Position numbers and translations under genes: made by a program. Positions 1 through 10,206 of a DNA stretch of 64,000 nt are shown piece by piece. A model generated the notes under the pieces. That model had not been told where the DNA came from. It worked only from the letters and a program-made list of their open reading frames with translations, and did no database searches. The DNA comes from Pseudomonas berkeleyensis (lineage in GTDB: Bacteria > Pseudomonadota > Gammaproteobacteria > Pseudomonadales > Pseudomonadaceae), in contig NZ_CP059139.1 in assembly GCF_014109765.1 (NCBI RefSeq), positions 3,662,001 to 3,726,000 of the forward strand. The letters are read 5' to 3'. Numbering within the stretch: the first letter of the stretch is position 1; each line of letters opens with the position of its first letter.

Positions 1-824
1 AGTCCGTAGGCCAGGGCCCCACTCAATGCCAACACGCAGGCACAGGGCAACCAGGGCCAACGTCGCGGCCACAAGCCCAGGCGGGCCAGGCCTGCTACCA
101 GACCATAGAGCAGACCGGCCAGCATGGTGATGTGCTGACCGGAAATGACCATCAGATGCACCGTGCCGGTATGCTGCAACAGGCGCCAGTCGGCGGTGCT
201 CAGGCCCGAGCCGTCACCCAGCACCAGCGCGGCAAGACCGCCGGCGCGGCCGAAGGCCTCCACCTCGAGCAGATGCTGACGCACCTGATCACGCCAGGCC
301 CCCAGCCCACCCGCCTCGCTCAGGCGCTGCCCGGCCTTGACCGTACCGGTGGCACCGATGCGCTGCGCCAGCAACCAGGCCTCATAATCGAATGCCTGCG
401 GATTAACCAGACCATGGGGTTGACGGAGACTGACCGCCAGACGCCAACGCTCCCCACCGCGGATCTCCGGCCCATTACGCCAGGACAGGCGGATCAGTTG
501 CGGCAGCTCGCCGCGACGTGACAACGCATCTTCGAGCTGAAAACGCACCACGTCATTGGCGACTGCTGGCAACCCGACCACCTGCCCCTCCAACCATAAG
601 GTGCGGCCATCGAACGCTGGCACCAGGCGATCATCCAGCGCCCACTGCGCCGAGGTACAGGCCCAGACCATGCCCAGCAGGAAAAAACCGATTAGGTAGA
701 GGCGAGAGGCCAACAGTGCGAGGCCCAGCGCTGCACAAACGAGCAACAACCAGGCTGGCGGCAATGCCGGCAAAAATCGAAGTGACAATAAGCCCAAGGC
801 CAGCGCCAGCATCCCTGCGCGCAT
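1..824 (-). CDS. comEC: ComEC/Rec2 DNA-uptake channel protein, N-terminal part
   Basis: The minus-strand frame from the ATG at 824 stays open to the left edge of the window, giving about 274 residues, so the C-terminal part is missing. It starts with M-R-A-G-M and hydrophobic N-terminal segments, followed by a soluble OB-like region and then the competence-domain motif HLMVISGQHI, which matches the HLxxISGxHI signature of ComEC proteins. The family forms the inner-membrane channel for single-stranded DNA in natural transformation. It lies just downstream of lolE in the same direction, as in other pseudomonads. The identification is strong; whether the complete protein is intact cannot be judged here. 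Confidence 0.88.
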   Translation of the reverse strand, partial: MRAGMLALALGLLSLRFLPALPPAWLLLVCAALGLALLASRLYLIGFFLLGMVWACTSAQWALDDRLVPAFDGRTLWLEGQVVGLPAVANDVVRFQLEDALSRRGELPQLIRLSWRNGPEIRGGERWRLAVSLRQPHGLVNPQAFDYEAWLLAQRIGATGTVKAGQRLSEAGGLGAWRDQVRQHLLEVEAFGRAGGLAALVLGDGSGLSTADWRLLQHTGTVHLMVISGQHITMLAGLLYGLVAGLARLGLWPRRWPWLPCACVLALSGALAYG

Positions 825-871
825 TGATGTGCTCCCTGCACATGGGCCGATCTGGCCCGACGAACAGAAGT

Positions 872-890
872 GTAGCCCGGATAAAATCCG
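872..890. repeat. REP family B copy (degenerate)
   Basis: A short palindrome with the core GTAGCCCGGATaAAATCCG between comEC and lolE. It matches the better-preserved copies at 44480-44540 and 51491-51512, with one or two changes. It looks like a non-coding intergenic REP element. Confidence 0.6.
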
Positions 891-899
891 AGCTAACCG

Positions 900-2144
900 C
901 TATTCGTAGCGCAGCGCCTCGGCTGGCTGCACCTGCGCGGCGCGCCAGGACGGGTAGACCGTCGCCAGGAAACTCAGGATCAGCGCCGCTGAGCAGATCA
1001 GCGCCACATCGAGCCATTGCAGATCAGACGGCAGACTGCTGATGAAGTAGACATCGGAGCTGAGCACTTGCTGCCCGGCGAAAGACTCCAGCCAGGCCAC
1101 CAGGGCACTGACATTGAGCGCGGCGAGCACACCGAGCACGGTGCCGATCAGCGTACCGACCACGCCGATCACGCTGCCCTGCACCATGAAGATCGCCATG
1201 ATCTGCCGCGGCGTGGCGCCGAGGGTGCGCAGGATGGCGATATCGCCGCCCTTGTCGGCCACCACCATGATCAGCGTGGCGATGATGTTGAATGCAGCGA
1301 CGGCGACGATCAGCAGCAGCAGCAGGCCGATCATGGTCTTTTCCATCTTCATCGCGCTGAACAGGCTGCCCTGGGTGTGCGTCCAATCATCGGCGCGGTA
1401 ACCATCCCCCAGTGACGCGACCAGCGCCTTGGACACCTGCGGCGCCTGGTACAGATCCTTCAGCGCCAGACGGATGCCCGGCACCGTGCCTTCCGGCAGG
1501 CGCTGCATGGCGGCGGCGTCAGCGACGTTAATCAGCGCCAGCGAGCTGTCCAGCTCGGCACCGACCTTGAACACTGCCGCCACGTTCAGGCGTTGCATGC
1601 GCGGGGTAACGCCACCGGGAGCATTGCTCAGCTCGGGAATGATCAGGGTCAACTTGTCACCCACCTGCAGGCCGAAGCGCCGCGCGGTGATATCGCCGAT
1701 GACCACGCCGAACTCACCAGGCTGCAGATTGCTCAGGCTGCCCTGGCGGATATGGTCGGGCAGAATCGACACCTTGGCCTCTTCGGCCGGGTCGATGCCA
1801 TGAATCTGGATCGGTTGCATCAGCCCGCGATGCGACAGCATGCCTTCGAGTTCGGCATAGGGCGCGGCAGCCTGCACCTGCGGGTTGCTCATGGCCTTGT
1901 CAGCCAGCGCGCGCCAGTCAGCGACCGGTTCGGCGCCATAGAGCATGGCGTGCGGCACCATGCCGAGAATGCGCGAGCTCATTTCCTTCTGAAAACCATT
2001 CATCACCGACAGCACCACGATCATCGCCAGCACGCCGAGTGCCAGGCCGATCATCGAAGTCAGCGAGATGAAGGAAATGAAGTGGTTGCGGCGCTTGGCC
2101 CGCGTGTAGCGGGTGCCGATGAACAGGCTCAGCGGGCGGAACAT
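900..2144 (-). CDS. lolE: Lipoprotein-releasing ABC transporter permease LolE
   Basis: This 414-residue inner-membrane protein has the FtsX/MacB-type layout. There is one transmembrane helix near residues 22-48, a large periplasmic domain, and three C-terminal helices near 270-298, 312-342 and 370-400. It ends in PAEALRYE, the same ending as the neighbouring LolC paralogue. With LolC and the ATPase LolD it extracts mature lipoproteins from the inner membrane and passes them to LolA. Its ATG shares one base with the lolD stop codon, so the three genes are translationally coupled. Assigning E rather than C rests on gene order; both are paralogues with the same overall fold. Confidence 0.9.
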   Translation of the reverse strand: MFRPLSLFIGTRYTRAKRRNHFISFISLTSMIGLALGVLAMIVVLSVMNGFQKEMSSRILGMVPHAMLYGAEPVADWRALADKAMSNPQVQAAAPYAELEGMLSHRGLMQPIQIHGIDPAEEAKVSILPDHIRQGSLSNLQPGEFGVVIGDITARRFGLQVGDKLTLIIPELSNAPGGVTPRMQRLNVAAVFKVGAELDSSLALINVADAAAMQRLPEGTVPGIRLALKDLYQAPQVSKALVASLGDGYRADDWTHTQGSLFSAMKMEKTMIGLLLLLIVAVAAFNIIATLIMVVADKGGDIAILRTLGATPRQIMAIFMVQGSVIGVVGTLIGTVLGVLAALNVSALVAWLESFAGQQVLSSDVYFISSLPSDLQWLDVALICSAALILSFLATVYPSWRAAQVQPAEALRYE

Positions 2145-2857
2145 CAGAGGCTCACCAGCTTGCCGTCCTGCAGGCTCAGCACGCGATCCATCTGCCGCGC
2201 CAGCTGCATGTCGTGGGTCACCACCAGGAACGCGGTATTGGAATCGCGGCTGAGCTCGCGCATCAGTTCCTGAATACCTTCGGCGGTATGTTGGTCAAGG
2301 TTGCCGGTGGGCTCATCGAGCAGCACCAGCCCCGGACGATTGACCAGGGCACGGGCGATAGCCACACGCTGACGCTCGCCACCGGACAACTCGGAGGGCT
2401 TGTGATGCAAGCGATGCCCCAGCCCGACTCGCTCAAGCAGCGCGGTCGCACGCTGGCGGGCCTCGGCAATTGGCGTCTTGCCGATCAGCAGCGGCATGCA
2501 GGCGTTTTCCAGCGCGGTGAACTCGGCCAGCAGGTGGTGGAACTGATAGACGAAGCCCAGTGCGCGGTTGCGCAACAGGCCACGCGCGGTTTCGCTGAGC
2601 GCCGACAATTGCTCGCCCGCCAGCCATACGCTGCCTTCGCTCGGCGTATCCAGGCCACCGAGCATGTTGAGCAGCGTACTTTTACCGGAACCGGAACTGC
2701 CGACGATGGCCACGCGCTCGCCGGGAAACAGCTCCAGCTCGAGCCCATCGAGCACCACCACGGACTCGGGGCCCTCTTCGTAGCGCTTGCCCAGGTTACG
2801 GCAGCTCAGGACGGCGTTGCGCGGATTCTTGGCTTGGTCGTTCATCAGATCACTCAT
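2144..2857 (-). CDS. lolD: Lipoprotein-releasing ABC transporter ATPase LolD
   Basis: This is a 237-residue ABC ATPase. It has Walker [10 protein letters not shown] near residues 53-61, the signature [10 protein letters not shown], and Walker [10 protein letters not shown] followed by the switch-His region VVTHD. It powers lipoprotein release by LolC/LolE. I chose the ATG at 2857, where the reading ATGAGTGATCTG overlaps the end of lolC. A further upstream ATG at 2893 would lie well inside lolC, and another at 2845 is possible. The overlapping lolC-lolD-lolE arrangement is typical of the operon. Confidence 0.93.
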   Translation of the reverse strand: MSDLMNDQAKNPRNAVLSCRNLGKRYEEGPESVVVLDGLELELFPGERVAIVGSSGSGKSTLLNMLGGLDTPSEGSVWLAGEQLSALSETARGLLRNRALGFVYQFHHLLAEFTALENACMPLLIGKTPIAEARQRATALLERVGLGHRLHHKPSELSGGERQRVAIARALVNRPGLVLLDEPTGNLDQHTAEGIQELMRELSRDSNTAFLVVTHDMQLARQMDRVLSLQDGKLVSL

Positions 2858-4097
2858 AACGCAGGGCCTCGGCCGGCTGGGTACGCGCAGCACGCCAGGC
2901 AGGATACAGGGTGGCGAAGAAGCTCAGCAGCAACGCCGCCGCGCAGACGGTAACCACATCGGAGGTCTGCAGTTGCGAGGGCAGGTAGTCGATGAAGTAG
3001 ACATCGGCATTGAGAAATTTGATGCCCAGCAGACGTTCGATAGCGGCGATCAGGCTGCTGATGTTGAGCGCCGCGAGAATACCGAGCACGGCGCCGATCA
3101 GGGTGCCGACCACGCCGATCACCGTGCCCTGCACCATGAAGATGGCCATGATCTGTCGCGGCGTGGCGCCCAGGGTACGCAGGATGGCGATGTCGGCTTT
3201 CTTGTCGGCCACCACCATCACCAGCGTGGAAATGATGTTGAACGCGGCCACCGCGACGATCAGCAGCAGCAACAGGCCGATCATGGTCTTTTCCATGCGG
3301 ATGGCCTGGTACAGATTGCCGTGAGTGCGCGTCCAGTCTCGGGCATAGAAGTCGCCGTCGAGACTCTGGGCGATCTCCCAGGCCGCGCGCGGTGCCTGGA
3401 ACAGGTCGTCGAACTTCAACCGCAGGCCCTGCACCTGATCCGGCTGCCAGCGTTGCAGGCGCGCCAGGTCGCTGATGTTGGCCAAGGCCAGGGCACCGTC
3501 GATCTCGCCGGCGCCGACATGGAAGATACCGGTGACGGTGAAACGCTTCAGGCGTGGGAACATGCCCGCCGGGGTCACGGTGACCTCGGGGGCGACGAAG
3601 GTGACCTTGTCACCGAGCTTGAGGCCCAGCTTGGCCGCAGCCTTGTCGCCGATGATCATGGCGAATTCGCCGGCCTGCAGCGTATCCAGGCTGCCCTGCT
3701 GGAAGAAGCCGTCGATGATCGACACCTTGCGCTCCTGCTCGGGATCGATGGCGTTGATCAGCACCTTCTGCACCTTGCCCTCATGCGTGAGCAGGCCTTG
3801 CATCTGGGTGAACGGCGCCACGGCCTCGACCCGCGCATGCTGCTCGACCTGGCGTGCCAGCGCCTGCCAGTCCTTCACCGGCGTTGGCGACTCGACCGTG
3901 GCATGCGGAATCATCCCCAGTACGCGGGTCCGCATTTCATGGTCGAAGCCGTTCATCACCGACAACACCAGGATCATCACCATCACCCCCAGGGTGAGGC
4001 CGAGCATGGAGGTCAGGGAAATGAAGGAAACGAAGTGGCTTCGTCTTTTTGCGCGCGTGTAACGCGTACCGATGTATACGAACAGAGGTCTGAACAT
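2850..4097 (-). CDS. lolC: Lipoprotein-releasing ABC transporter permease LolC
   Basis: This 415-residue permease is paralogous to the product of 900-2144. Both share the start MFRP, the [10 protein letters not shown] segment ahead of helix 1, the SVMNGF motif after it, and the ending QPAEALRYE. It has four predicted transmembrane helices, one N-terminal and three C-terminal, around a periplasmic domain. It is the first gene of the lol operon and is divergent from the PilZ gene that starts about 140 bases away. It acts in outer-membrane lipoprotein sorting. Confidence 0.9.
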   Translation of the reverse strand: MFRPLFVYIGTRYTRAKRRSHFVSFISLTSMLGLTLGVMVMILVLSVMNGFDHEMRTRVLGMIPHATVESPTPVKDWQALARQVEQHARVEAVAPFTQMQGLLTHEGKVQKVLINAIDPEQERKVSIIDGFFQQGSLDTLQAGEFAMIIGDKAAAKLGLKLGDKVTFVAPEVTVTPAGMFPRLKRFTVTGIFHVGAGEIDGALALANISDLARLQRWQPDQVQGLRLKFDDLFQAPRAAWEIAQSLDGDFYARDWTRTHGNLYQAIRMEKTMIGLLLLLIVAVAAFNIISTLVMVVADKKADIAILRTLGATPRQIMAIFMVQGTVIGVVGTLIGAVLGILAALNISSLIAAIERLLGIKFLNADVYFIDYLPSQLQTSDVVTVCAAALLLSFFATLYPAWRAARTQPAEALRYE

Positions 4098-4236
4098 GTC
4101 GGGAAGGGTCAGGGGAAAAAGGAACGTCCTTGTGGCGGGCCCTGGCGAGCGGCCTTACACTCAGAACCAGTACGAGCCCGCTACGTGCCGGATCGTCAAC
4201 GAGTTCTCTGACCACCACCGCTGCCATGGGTTCGCC

Positions 4237-4803
4237 ATGTCGACATACGATGTAGATGATCGCCGCGAATACTATCGTATCGAGGATACGATCGCACTGG
4301 AATTCACCCTGCTCTCTGGCGCAGCGGCCCACTCCAGTGACGTGCTTCACGATGCCTCGCCGCTGTTCAATCTGCTTAGCGACCTGCATCTGATGGACTT
4401 CGAGTCACAGCACCTGCTGCGGCATATCAGCGAACGCGATCGCACCCTGGCCAATTACCTGAAAGTGATCAACAAGCGCATCGATCTGCTTGGCCAGGCC
4501 GTGGCGCAGAGCTTGCTGCGCGATATTGGCTTGCCGCGCAAGGTGTCGCTGTCCGAAGGCGGCATCAGTTTCAACAATGCCCAGCCCGTACCCGAATACA
4601 GTCACCTGGCGATCAAGATGGTGCTGATGCCGCAGGCGCTCGGCCTTCTGCTGCGTGCCCGGGTGGTGCACTGCAGCCAGCGCGCCGACGGCCAATATGA
4701 AATCGGCACGGAGTTCGAAGCGTTGACCGACTCACAGCGTCAACTGCTTGCTCGGCATATCCTGCAGAGACAGGCACTGGAGCGTCGCCAGGCCCGTGAG
4801 TGA
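4237..4803 (+). CDS. PilZ-type (possible tPilZ) cyclic-di-GMP binding protein
   Basis: This 188-residue protein starts at MSTYDVDDRREYYR. The N-terminal R-R-E-Y-Y-R resembles the arginine motif of PilZ domains, and SLSEGGISF in the C-terminal half matches the (D/N)xSxxG element. A helical central stretch, with LANYLKVINKRIDLL, separates the two. This recalls the helix-inserted tetrameric PilZ class, although I cannot confirm the class from motifs alone. The open frame extends upstream to 4072, but that part runs over the start of lolC and lacks coding character, so 4237 is preferred. It is probably a soluble second-messenger effector. Confidence 0.72.
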   Translation: MSTYDVDDRREYYRIEDTIALEFTLLSGAAAHSSDVLHDASPLFNLLSDLHLMDFESQHLLRHISERDRTLANYLKVINKRIDLLGQAVAQSLLRDIGLPRKVSLSEGGISFNNAQPVPEYSHLAIKMVLMPQALGLLLRARVVHCSQRADGQYEIGTEFEALTDSQRQLLARHILQRQALERRQARE

Positions 4804-4824
4804 TCGCTGTTCAGGAGCCCCATC

Positions 4825-5133
4825 ATGCACCGCTTCGTTCTTCTGCTTGCCCTGCTCGCCCCCACCGTCCTGCTCGCTGAAACCCTGACCATTCCGGTGG
4901 GCAGCCAGGGGGCGGATCTCGACGAGCGCAACCTGCCGCACAAGGGCGAGTCCAAACGCTCGGTGCTGGAGCGCTTCGGCCTGGCTGACGAGGAACATGC
5001 GCCTGTCGGCCAGCCACCGATCACTCGCTGGGACTACCGCGAATTCAGCGTCTACTTCGAATACGATCACGTGATCAACAGCGTGCGCCATCACCGCGCG
5101 CGTCACCTCGACCCCGCCAAGGAGCAACAGTGA
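4825..5133 (+). CDS. Small secreted protein of unknown function
   Basis: This 102-residue protein has a signal peptide: MHRF, a leucine-rich core, then cleavage after about LLAE. The mature part has two conserved-looking blocks, LPHKGESKRSVLERFG and ITRWDYREFSVYFEYDHVINSV. The second resembles the strand patterns of small periplasmic SmpA/OmlA-like proteins, but I do not assign it to that family. Its stop overlaps the GTG start of the downstream phosphodiesterase gene by four bases, so the two are almost certainly co-transcribed. It is likely periplasmic; its function is unknown. Confidence 0.75.
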   Translation: MHRFVLLLALLAPTVLLAETLTIPVGSQGADLDERNLPHKGESKRSVLERFGLADEEHAPVGQPPITRWDYREFSVYFEYDHVINSVRHHRARHLDPAKEQQ

Positions 5134-5849
5134 CTCTTATCTACGGCCATCGCGGCGCCAAGGGCGAAGCCCCGGAAAATACCCTGGCCAGCTTCCAGCG
5201 CTGCCTGGAGCATGGTGTCGACCGCTGCGAACTGGATCTGCACCTGTCACGCGACGGCGAGCTGATGGTCATCCACGACCCCACGCTCAAGCGCACCACC
5301 GGGCTACGCGGCAAGGTGGTCGAACATGACGCAGCCGACCTGGTGCGCTACGACGCACGCAAAAGTGGCCCTGGCTGGGTTCGCCCCTGCCCGATTCCGC
5401 GCCTGGATGAATTGTTCGAGCAGTGCCGCTTCGAACACTGGCAACTGGAGGTCAAGAGTGCCTCGAAGATCCGCGCCGCCCGCACCGTGCTGGCCATCGC
5501 CGAGCTGGTCGAGCGCCATGGTCTGAAGGATCGCATCACCATCACCTCCAGCTCACGTGCCGTGCTCAAGGCCGCACGCGAACTGACACCCCACCTGCAA
5601 CTGGGCCTGGTAGCGGAATATGCCTGGCTCGATCCACTGAAGGTCGCCGCCCATTACGGCTGCCATCTGTTGGCGCTGAACTGGACGCTGTGCACCCCGG
5701 AGCGATTGCTCAAGGCGCAGAAACAGGGATTGCACGTGTCAGTGTGGACGGTCAACGAGCCAGCGCTGATGCGCCGCCTGGCCGATTTCGGCGTCGATAG
5801 CATCATTACCGACTTCCCCGGCCTGGCGGTGCAGACGCTGCGCGGTTAA
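5130..5849 (+). CDS. Glycerophosphodiester phosphodiesterase, cytosolic type
   Basis: This 239-residue GDPD-family enzyme starts at GTG (M-T-L-I-Y-G-H-R-G-A). The catalytic and metal-binding residues of the TIM-barrel family are visible: H7/R8, the APENT box, E34 and D36 in CELDLHL, and H49 in the IHDPTL motif. It hydrolyses glycerophosphodiesters to sn-glycerol 3-phosphate and an alcohol. No signal peptide is present, so it is cytoplasmic like UgpQ rather than periplasmic like GlpQ. It overlaps the preceding small secreted-protein gene by four bases and is followed by a REP palindrome and a terminator. Confidence 0.9.
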   Translation: MTLIYGHRGAKGEAPENTLASFQRCLEHGVDRCELDLHLSRDGELMVIHDPTLKRTTGLRGKVVEHDAADLVRYDARKSGPGWVRPCPIPRLDELFEQCRFEHWQLEVKSASKIRAARTVLAIAELVERHGLKDRITITSSSRAVLKAARELTPHLQLGLVAEYAWLDPLKVAAHYGCHLLALNWTLCTPERLLKAQKQGLHVSVWTVNEPALMRRLADFGVDSIITDFPGLAVQTLRG

Positions 5850-5867
5850 AAGCCGAGACATGTCCGG

Positions 5868-5899
5868 GTAGGGTGCGCCGTGCGCACAGCGCACCCTAC
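5868..5899. repeat. REP family A copy forming an 11-bp hairpin
   Basis: GTAGGGTGCGC and GCGCACCCTAC are perfect 11-base inverted arms around a 10-base loop. The same 20-22 base core recurs at 20913, 38955, 44559, 60976 and 61043. It lies between convergent genes and is non-coding. Confidence 0.85.
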
Positions 5900-5975
5900 A
5901 AAAGCCATCCGCGCCAGACCTCAAGCCTTATCCGATCAGCATTAGGTAATCGGGGGATACCCGCCCACAAGAATG

Positions 5976-6002
5976 AAAAAACCGGCCCAAGAGCCGGTTT
6001 TT
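5976..6002. terminator. Bidirectional rho-independent terminator
   Basis: AAAAACCGGC and GCCGGTTTTT form a perfect 10-bp stem with a 6-base loop and flanking A and T runs. It can end transcription of the phosphodiesterase gene from the left and of sth from the right. Confidence 0.85.
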
Positions 6003-6111
6003 CTTTGCTGCCGCCTGAGACGCTAGAAGCTCTCCCGATTCGGCCAGCGCCATTCGGAAGCTACCACCCAGCCTGTCTCCCCGACCGGCTCAGGCCGCCG
6101 GCCGGAGCCGC

Positions 6112-7506
6112 TCAAAAAAGCCGGTTGAGGCCGTCGAACGCCGCCACTCGATAGGCTTCCGCCATGGTCGGGTAGTTGAAGGTGGTGTTGATGAAGTACT
6201 TGATGGTGTTGGCTTCACCCTTCTGGTTCATGATCGCCTGACCGATGTGGACGATCTCCGAAGCCTGGTAACCGAAGCAGTGCACGCCCAACACTTCCAG
6301 AGTTTCACGGTGGAACAGGATCTTCAGCATGCCCACCGGTTCGTGGGAAATCTGTGCCCGCGCCATGCCCTTGAAGAAGGCCTTGCCCACTTCGTAAGGC
6401 ACCTTGGCCTGAGTCAGCTCACGCTCGGTTTTGCCAATGGAGCTGATCTCCGGAATGGTGTAGATGCCGGTAGGCACATCATTGACGAAACGCCAGCTGC
6501 CGTTGTCGACGATGCTGCCGGCAGCCGAACGGCCCTGGTCGGAGGCTGCGCTGGCCAGGCTCGGCCAACCGATCACGTCACCGGCAGCGTAGATGTTGCC
6601 GACTTCGGTACGGTAGTGCTCGTCGACCTGGATCTGGCCACGGCTGTTGACCTTGATACCGATGTTCTCCAGGCCCAGCAGGTCAGTGTTGCCAGTACGC
6701 CCGTTACACCACAGCAGCGCATCGGCCTTGATCTTCTTGCCCGACTTGAGGTGCAGGATGACCCCGTTCTCAAGGCCTTCGATGCGCTCGTACTCTTCGT
6801 TGTGACGAATCAGCACGTTGTTGTTACGCAGGTGATAACTCAGCGCATCGGAAATTTCCGAGTCGAGGAAGCTCAACAACTGGTCGCGGTTGTCGATCAG
6901 ATCCACCAGCACACCCAGACCACTGAAGATCGAGGCGTACTCGCAACCGATGACACCCGCTCCGTAGATGATCAGACGGCGCGGCGTGTGGCCGATGCTG
7001 AGAATGGTGTCGCTGTCATAGATACGCGGATGGCGGAAGTCGACATCCGCCGGGCGATACGGACGCGAGCCGGTGGCGATGACGACGTTCTTGGCGACCA
7101 GTTTCTCGACCGCACCGTTGAGGCAGACCACTTCGACGGTGTGCTCGTCGGAAAAGCTGGCCGTACCGAAATAGGTATCGATGCGGTTGCGCGCGTAGTA
7201 ACCGGTACGCGAGGTGACCTGCTTGGCGATCACTTTCTCGGCGCTTTTGAGCACGTCAGGGAAGGAGAACCAGCGCGGCTCGCCGATCTGGCGAAACATC
7301 GGATTGGTGTTGAATTGCATGATCTGCCGCACCGAGTGACGCAGCGCCTTGGAGGGAATGGTGCCAAGGTGGGTGCAATTGCCGCCGACCAGGGGACGAT
7401 TGTCCACCACCGCCACCTTGCGCCCGGCCTTGGCCGCGTTCATCGCCGCGCCCTCGCCCGCAGGGCCGGAGCCCAGCACCACTACGTCATAGTTGTAGAC
7501 CGCCAT
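6112..7506 (-). CDS. sth: Soluble pyridine nucleotide transhydrogenase
   Basis: This is a 464-residue flavoprotein of the dihydrolipoamide-dehydrogenase superfamily. It has an N-terminal FAD site GSGPAGEGA, a central NAD(P) Rossmann motif [10 protein letters not shown] and a C-terminal dimerisation domain. The disulfide region reads G-N-C44-T-H-L-G-T49: the second redox cysteine of the superfamily is threonine, which is diagnostic for Sth. It interconverts NADPH and NADH in the cytosol. GAGGAG lies nine bases upstream of the ATG. The next upstream operon encodes the NADH-oxidising NQR pump, so both act on the NADH pool. Confidence 0.95.
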   Translation of the reverse strand: MAVYNYDVVVLGSGPAGEGAAMNAAKAGRKVAVVDNRPLVGGNCTHLGTIPSKALRHSVRQIMQFNTNPMFRQIGEPRWFSFPDVLKSAEKVIAKQVTSRTGYYARNRIDTYFGTASFSDEHTVEVVCLNGAVEKLVAKNVVIATGSRPYRPADVDFRHPRIYDSDTILSIGHTPRRLIIYGAGVIGCEYASIFSGLGVLVDLIDNRDQLLSFLDSEISDALSYHLRNNNVLIRHNEEYERIEGLENGVILHLKSGKKIKADALLWCNGRTGNTDLLGLENIGIKVNSRGQIQVDEHYRTEVGNIYAAGDVIGWPSLASAASDQGRSAAGSIVDNGSWRFVNDVPTGIYTIPEISSIGKTERELTQAKVPYEVGKAFFKGMARAQISHEPVGMLKILFHRETLEVLGVHCFGYQASEIVHIGQAIMNQKGEANTIKYFINTTFNYPTMAEAYRVAAFDGLNRLF

Positions 7507-7721
7507 CTAGCACTCCTCAAATTGTTGCGCCCCAGCACCAACCGCCGGCATGCGCCAGGCCATTGATGGGCATCGATTATCGCGGGCCGCATGACGGCTG
7601 GCAAAAACTTCCGGGGGAAATCTTCGCAATCGCTCAGCATGGTACCCAGAGTGGCCGCCCTGATTGGCGAGCCACAGGAATCGGAACGCGCAGCATGACT
7701 CATCTGCGCGCTGTCCTGCCA

Positions 7722-7946
7722 TTATCGTTTGGTCGCGTCGTAGGCCAGGCTGCTGTCAGCCTCGTCCTCGGCGTTGGCTTCTTCGCACTTGGTGCGATCA
7801 CCGCCGCAGATGGAGCATTCCTTCTCGATCCCCAGGTTGGCGATACCGCCGCAGGAACCGGCAATCGGTTTGCGCCCCATGAGCACGCCGACGGCCATGC
7901 CAAGTACGACCATCAGCATGATGACGAATACCAGTAACCAGGTCAT
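7722..7946 (-). CDS. nqrM: Na+-NQR maturation protein NqrM
   Basis: This 74-residue protein has one N-terminal transmembrane helix (about residues 2-24) followed by a short cysteine-rich tail. The tail contains GSCGG and then CSICGG, the conserved cysteines of the NqrM (DUF539) family. NqrM is needed to insert the iron centre between NqrD and NqrE. Its ATG overlaps the apbE stop codon (ATGA), which makes it the last gene of the nqr operon. The small size and position fit well. Confidence 0.9.
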   Translation of the reverse strand: MTWLLVFVIMLMVVLGMAVGVLMGRKPIAGSCGGIANLGIEKECSICGGDRTKCEEANAEDEADSSLAYDATKR

Positions 7947-8971
7947 GGTTTCTCTCCTTGCGCCCCGAAAAGCGCATCGAATGCCGGCGTGCTGCGGGTG
8001 CTGAAACCTTCGTTCTCACGGGTGATGAAGAAGGCGGCAATCTGCTCACGTTCGGCGAATGCATAGCCACGATCCGGGCCAAGCACCATTAATACGGTAG
8101 ACAACCCATCGGCATGCAGCGCCGACGGAACGATGACGGTGACAGCCGCCAGACGGTGATTGATCGGCGCCCCGCTCGACGGATCGAGCGTGTGCGAGTA
8201 GCGCTGACCGTTCTCCTCGAAGTAGTTGCGGTAGTCACCGGAAGTGGAAACCCCGTAACCGTCCAGCTCGATGATCCGCTGCGCCACACGCTGATCGTCA
8301 CGCGGCTCTTCCAGCGCGATTCGCCAGGGCGAACCATCGGGCTTGCGCCCCACGGCCTTGAGCTCACCGGTAGCCTCGACCATATAACTGCGGACACCTT
8401 TGCGGTGGAGCAGTTCACCAATGCTGTCGACGGCATAGCCGGCGGCGATGGCATTGAAATCCACCTCCACGGCCGCGTCCTTGCACAGTTGCTGTCCGTC
8501 GATACGCAGATGCTCGTGCCCTACGCGCTGACGAACTTCGGCCAGAGCTTCGGCACTCGGCACGCGCTCACCCTGCCCTTTGGGCCCGAAGCCCCACAGG
8601 TTGAGCAGCGGCTCCAGGGTCAGGTCGAAGGCTCCGTCACTGATCTGCGACAGCTCCTTGCCATAACGCACCAGCATCAACACGGGTTCGGGCATGGTCT
8701 GGCAGGTTCCGGCCGGCGCATCGTTGAAGCGCTCGATGTCGGAATCCTTGCGGTAGGTGGACATCTGCCCGTCCAGCTCGGCGAGAAACGCTTCCACCTC
8801 GAGCTGCAGCTCATGGGGTTGCGGCACACCGGAACTGCGCACGTACTTCACCGTGTAGGTGCTGCCCATGGTCGGGCCGCCAAAACTTTCCAGGGTGTCG
8901 GAAAACAAGCAGCCCGTCAGGGCTGCCGCTAATGCGGCAGCGATGACGGGCTTGATGATGCGCAGGGCCAT
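7943..8971 (-). CDS. apbE: FAD:protein FMN transferase ApbE (lipoprotein)
   Basis: This 342-residue protein starts at MALRIIKP and carries a lipoprotein signal peptide with lipobox LTGC, so the enzyme is periplasmic and membrane-anchored. Family motifs are GPTMGSTYTV, the FNAIAAGYAVD segment, STSGDYRNYF, and HTLDPSSGAPI in the C-terminal domain. ApbE attaches FMN covalently to threonines of NqrB and NqrC, both encoded in the same operon. I chose 8971 rather than an upstream ATG at 9007 because 8971 lies just after the nqrF stop and gives a clean signal peptide. Confidence 0.92.
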   Translation of the reverse strand: MALRIIKPVIAAALAAALTGCLFSDTLESFGGPTMGSTYTVKYVRSSGVPQPHELQLEVEAFLAELDGQMSTYRKDSDIERFNDAPAGTCQTMPEPVLMLVRYGKELSQISDGAFDLTLEPLLNLWGFGPKGQGERVPSAEALAEVRQRVGHEHLRIDGQQLCKDAAVEVDFNAIAAGYAVDSIGELLHRKGVRSYMVEATGELKAVGRKPDGSPWRIALEEPRDDQRVAQRIIELDGYGVSTSGDYRNYFEENGQRYSHTLDPSSGAPINHRLAAVTVIVPSALHADGLSTVLMVLGPDRGYAFAEREQIAAFFITRENEGFSTRSTPAFDALFGAQGEKP

Positions 8972-8972
8972 A

Positions 8973-10196
8973 TCAGCCGCCGAAGTCGTCGAGCAGGATG
9001 TTGTCACGCTCGACGCCCAGATCCACCAGCATCTTGATCACGGCGGCGTTCATCATGGGCGGGCCGCACATGTAGAACTCGCAATCCTCGGGGGCCGGGT
9101 GGTCCTTGAGGTAGTTTTCGTACAGCACGTTATGGATGAAGCCGGTGTAGCCGGTCCAGTTGTCTTCGGGCTGCGGATCGGACAACGCCAGGTGCCACTT
9201 GAAGTTTTCGTTCTCGGCCTGCAGTTGGTCGTACTCTTCGACGTAGAACGCCTCGCGCATGGAGCGCGCGCCGTACCAGAAGCTGATCTTGCGCTTGGAG
9301 TTCAGGCGCTTGAGCTGGTCGAAGATGTGCGAACGCATCGGCGCCATGCCGGCACCACCGCCGATGAAGACCATCTCGGCATCGGTGTCCTTGGCGAAGA
9401 ACTCACCGAACGGCCCGTACACGGTGACCTTGTCGCCCGGCTTGAGATTGAACACCCAGGACGACATCTTGCCTGGCGGCAAGTGATCCTTACCCGGAGG
9501 CGGCGACGCGATACGGATGTTGAACTTCACCAGACCGCGCTCTTCCGGATAGTTGGCCATGGAGTAGGCGCGGATCACGGTCTCGTCGACCTTGGAGACG
9601 TACTTCCACTGGTTGAACTTGTCCCAGTCGCCACGATACTCCTCCTGCACGTCGAAGTCCTTGTAGTGCACGGTGTGCGGCGGGCACTCCAGCTGCACGT
9701 AACCACCGGCGCGGAAATCGACGTTCTCGCCTTCCGGCAGCTTGAGCGTCAGCTCCTTGATGAAGGTCGCGACGTTCGGGTTGGACTCGACGGTGCATTC
9801 CCACTTTTTCACACCGAAGACTTCTTCCGGAACCTCGATCTTCATGTCCTGCTTGACCGGAGTCTGGCAGGACAGGCGCCAGCCCTCACGAGCCTCGCGC
9901 TTGTTGAAGTGCGACTCCTCGGTGGACAGCATCTCGCCGCCACCGCTCTCGACGATGCACTTGCACTGCGCGCAGGTGCCGCCACCGCCACAGGCGGAAG
10001 ACAGGAAGATGTCGTTCTCGGCCAGGGTCTGCAGCAGCTTGCCGCCAGCCGGAACGGTAATGGTGCGCTCACCATTGATCTCGATGTTCACGTCGCCGCT
10101 GGAAACCAGGCGCGCACGAGCCATGAGGATCACCGCCACCAGGGCGACGATGACCCCGGTGAACATGGCGACTGCCACTAGAATCTCGAAAGCCAT
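8973..10196 (-). CDS. nqrF: Na+-translocating NADH:quinone reductase subunit F
   Basis: This 407-residue subunit has an N-terminal transmembrane helix (about residues 5-27) and a [2Fe-2S] ferredoxin domain with cysteines 69, 75, 78 and 110. C-terminal FAD- and NADH-binding domains follow, with RAYSMANYP and [12 protein letters not shown]. It oxidises NADH and feeds electrons into the sodium pump. It follows nqrE by 10 bases and is directly followed by apbE. The length is as expected. Confidence 0.97.
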   Translation of the reverse strand: MAFEILVAVAMFTGVIVALVAVILMARARLVSSGDVNIEINGERTITVPAGGKLLQTLAENDIFLSSACGGGGTCAQCKCIVESGGGEMLSTEESHFNKREAREGWRLSCQTPVKQDMKIEVPEEVFGVKKWECTVESNPNVATFIKELTLKLPEGENVDFRAGGYVQLECPPHTVHYKDFDVQEEYRGDWDKFNQWKYVSKVDETVIRAYSMANYPEERGLVKFNIRIASPPPGKDHLPPGKMSSWVFNLKPGDKVTVYGPFGEFFAKDTDAEMVFIGGGAGMAPMRSHIFDQLKRLNSKRKISFWYGARSMREAFYVEEYDQLQAENENFKWHLALSDPQPEDNWTGYTGFIHNVLYENYLKDHPAPEDCEFYMCGPPMMNAAVIKMLVDLGVERDNILLDDFGG

Positions 10197-10206
10197 TAGT
10201 AACCCC

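Noticed and set aside
5100..5140. Fusion of the small secreted protein and the phosphodiesterase
   Set aside because: The frames differ and the GTGA overlap with a good GTG start shows two coupled genes.
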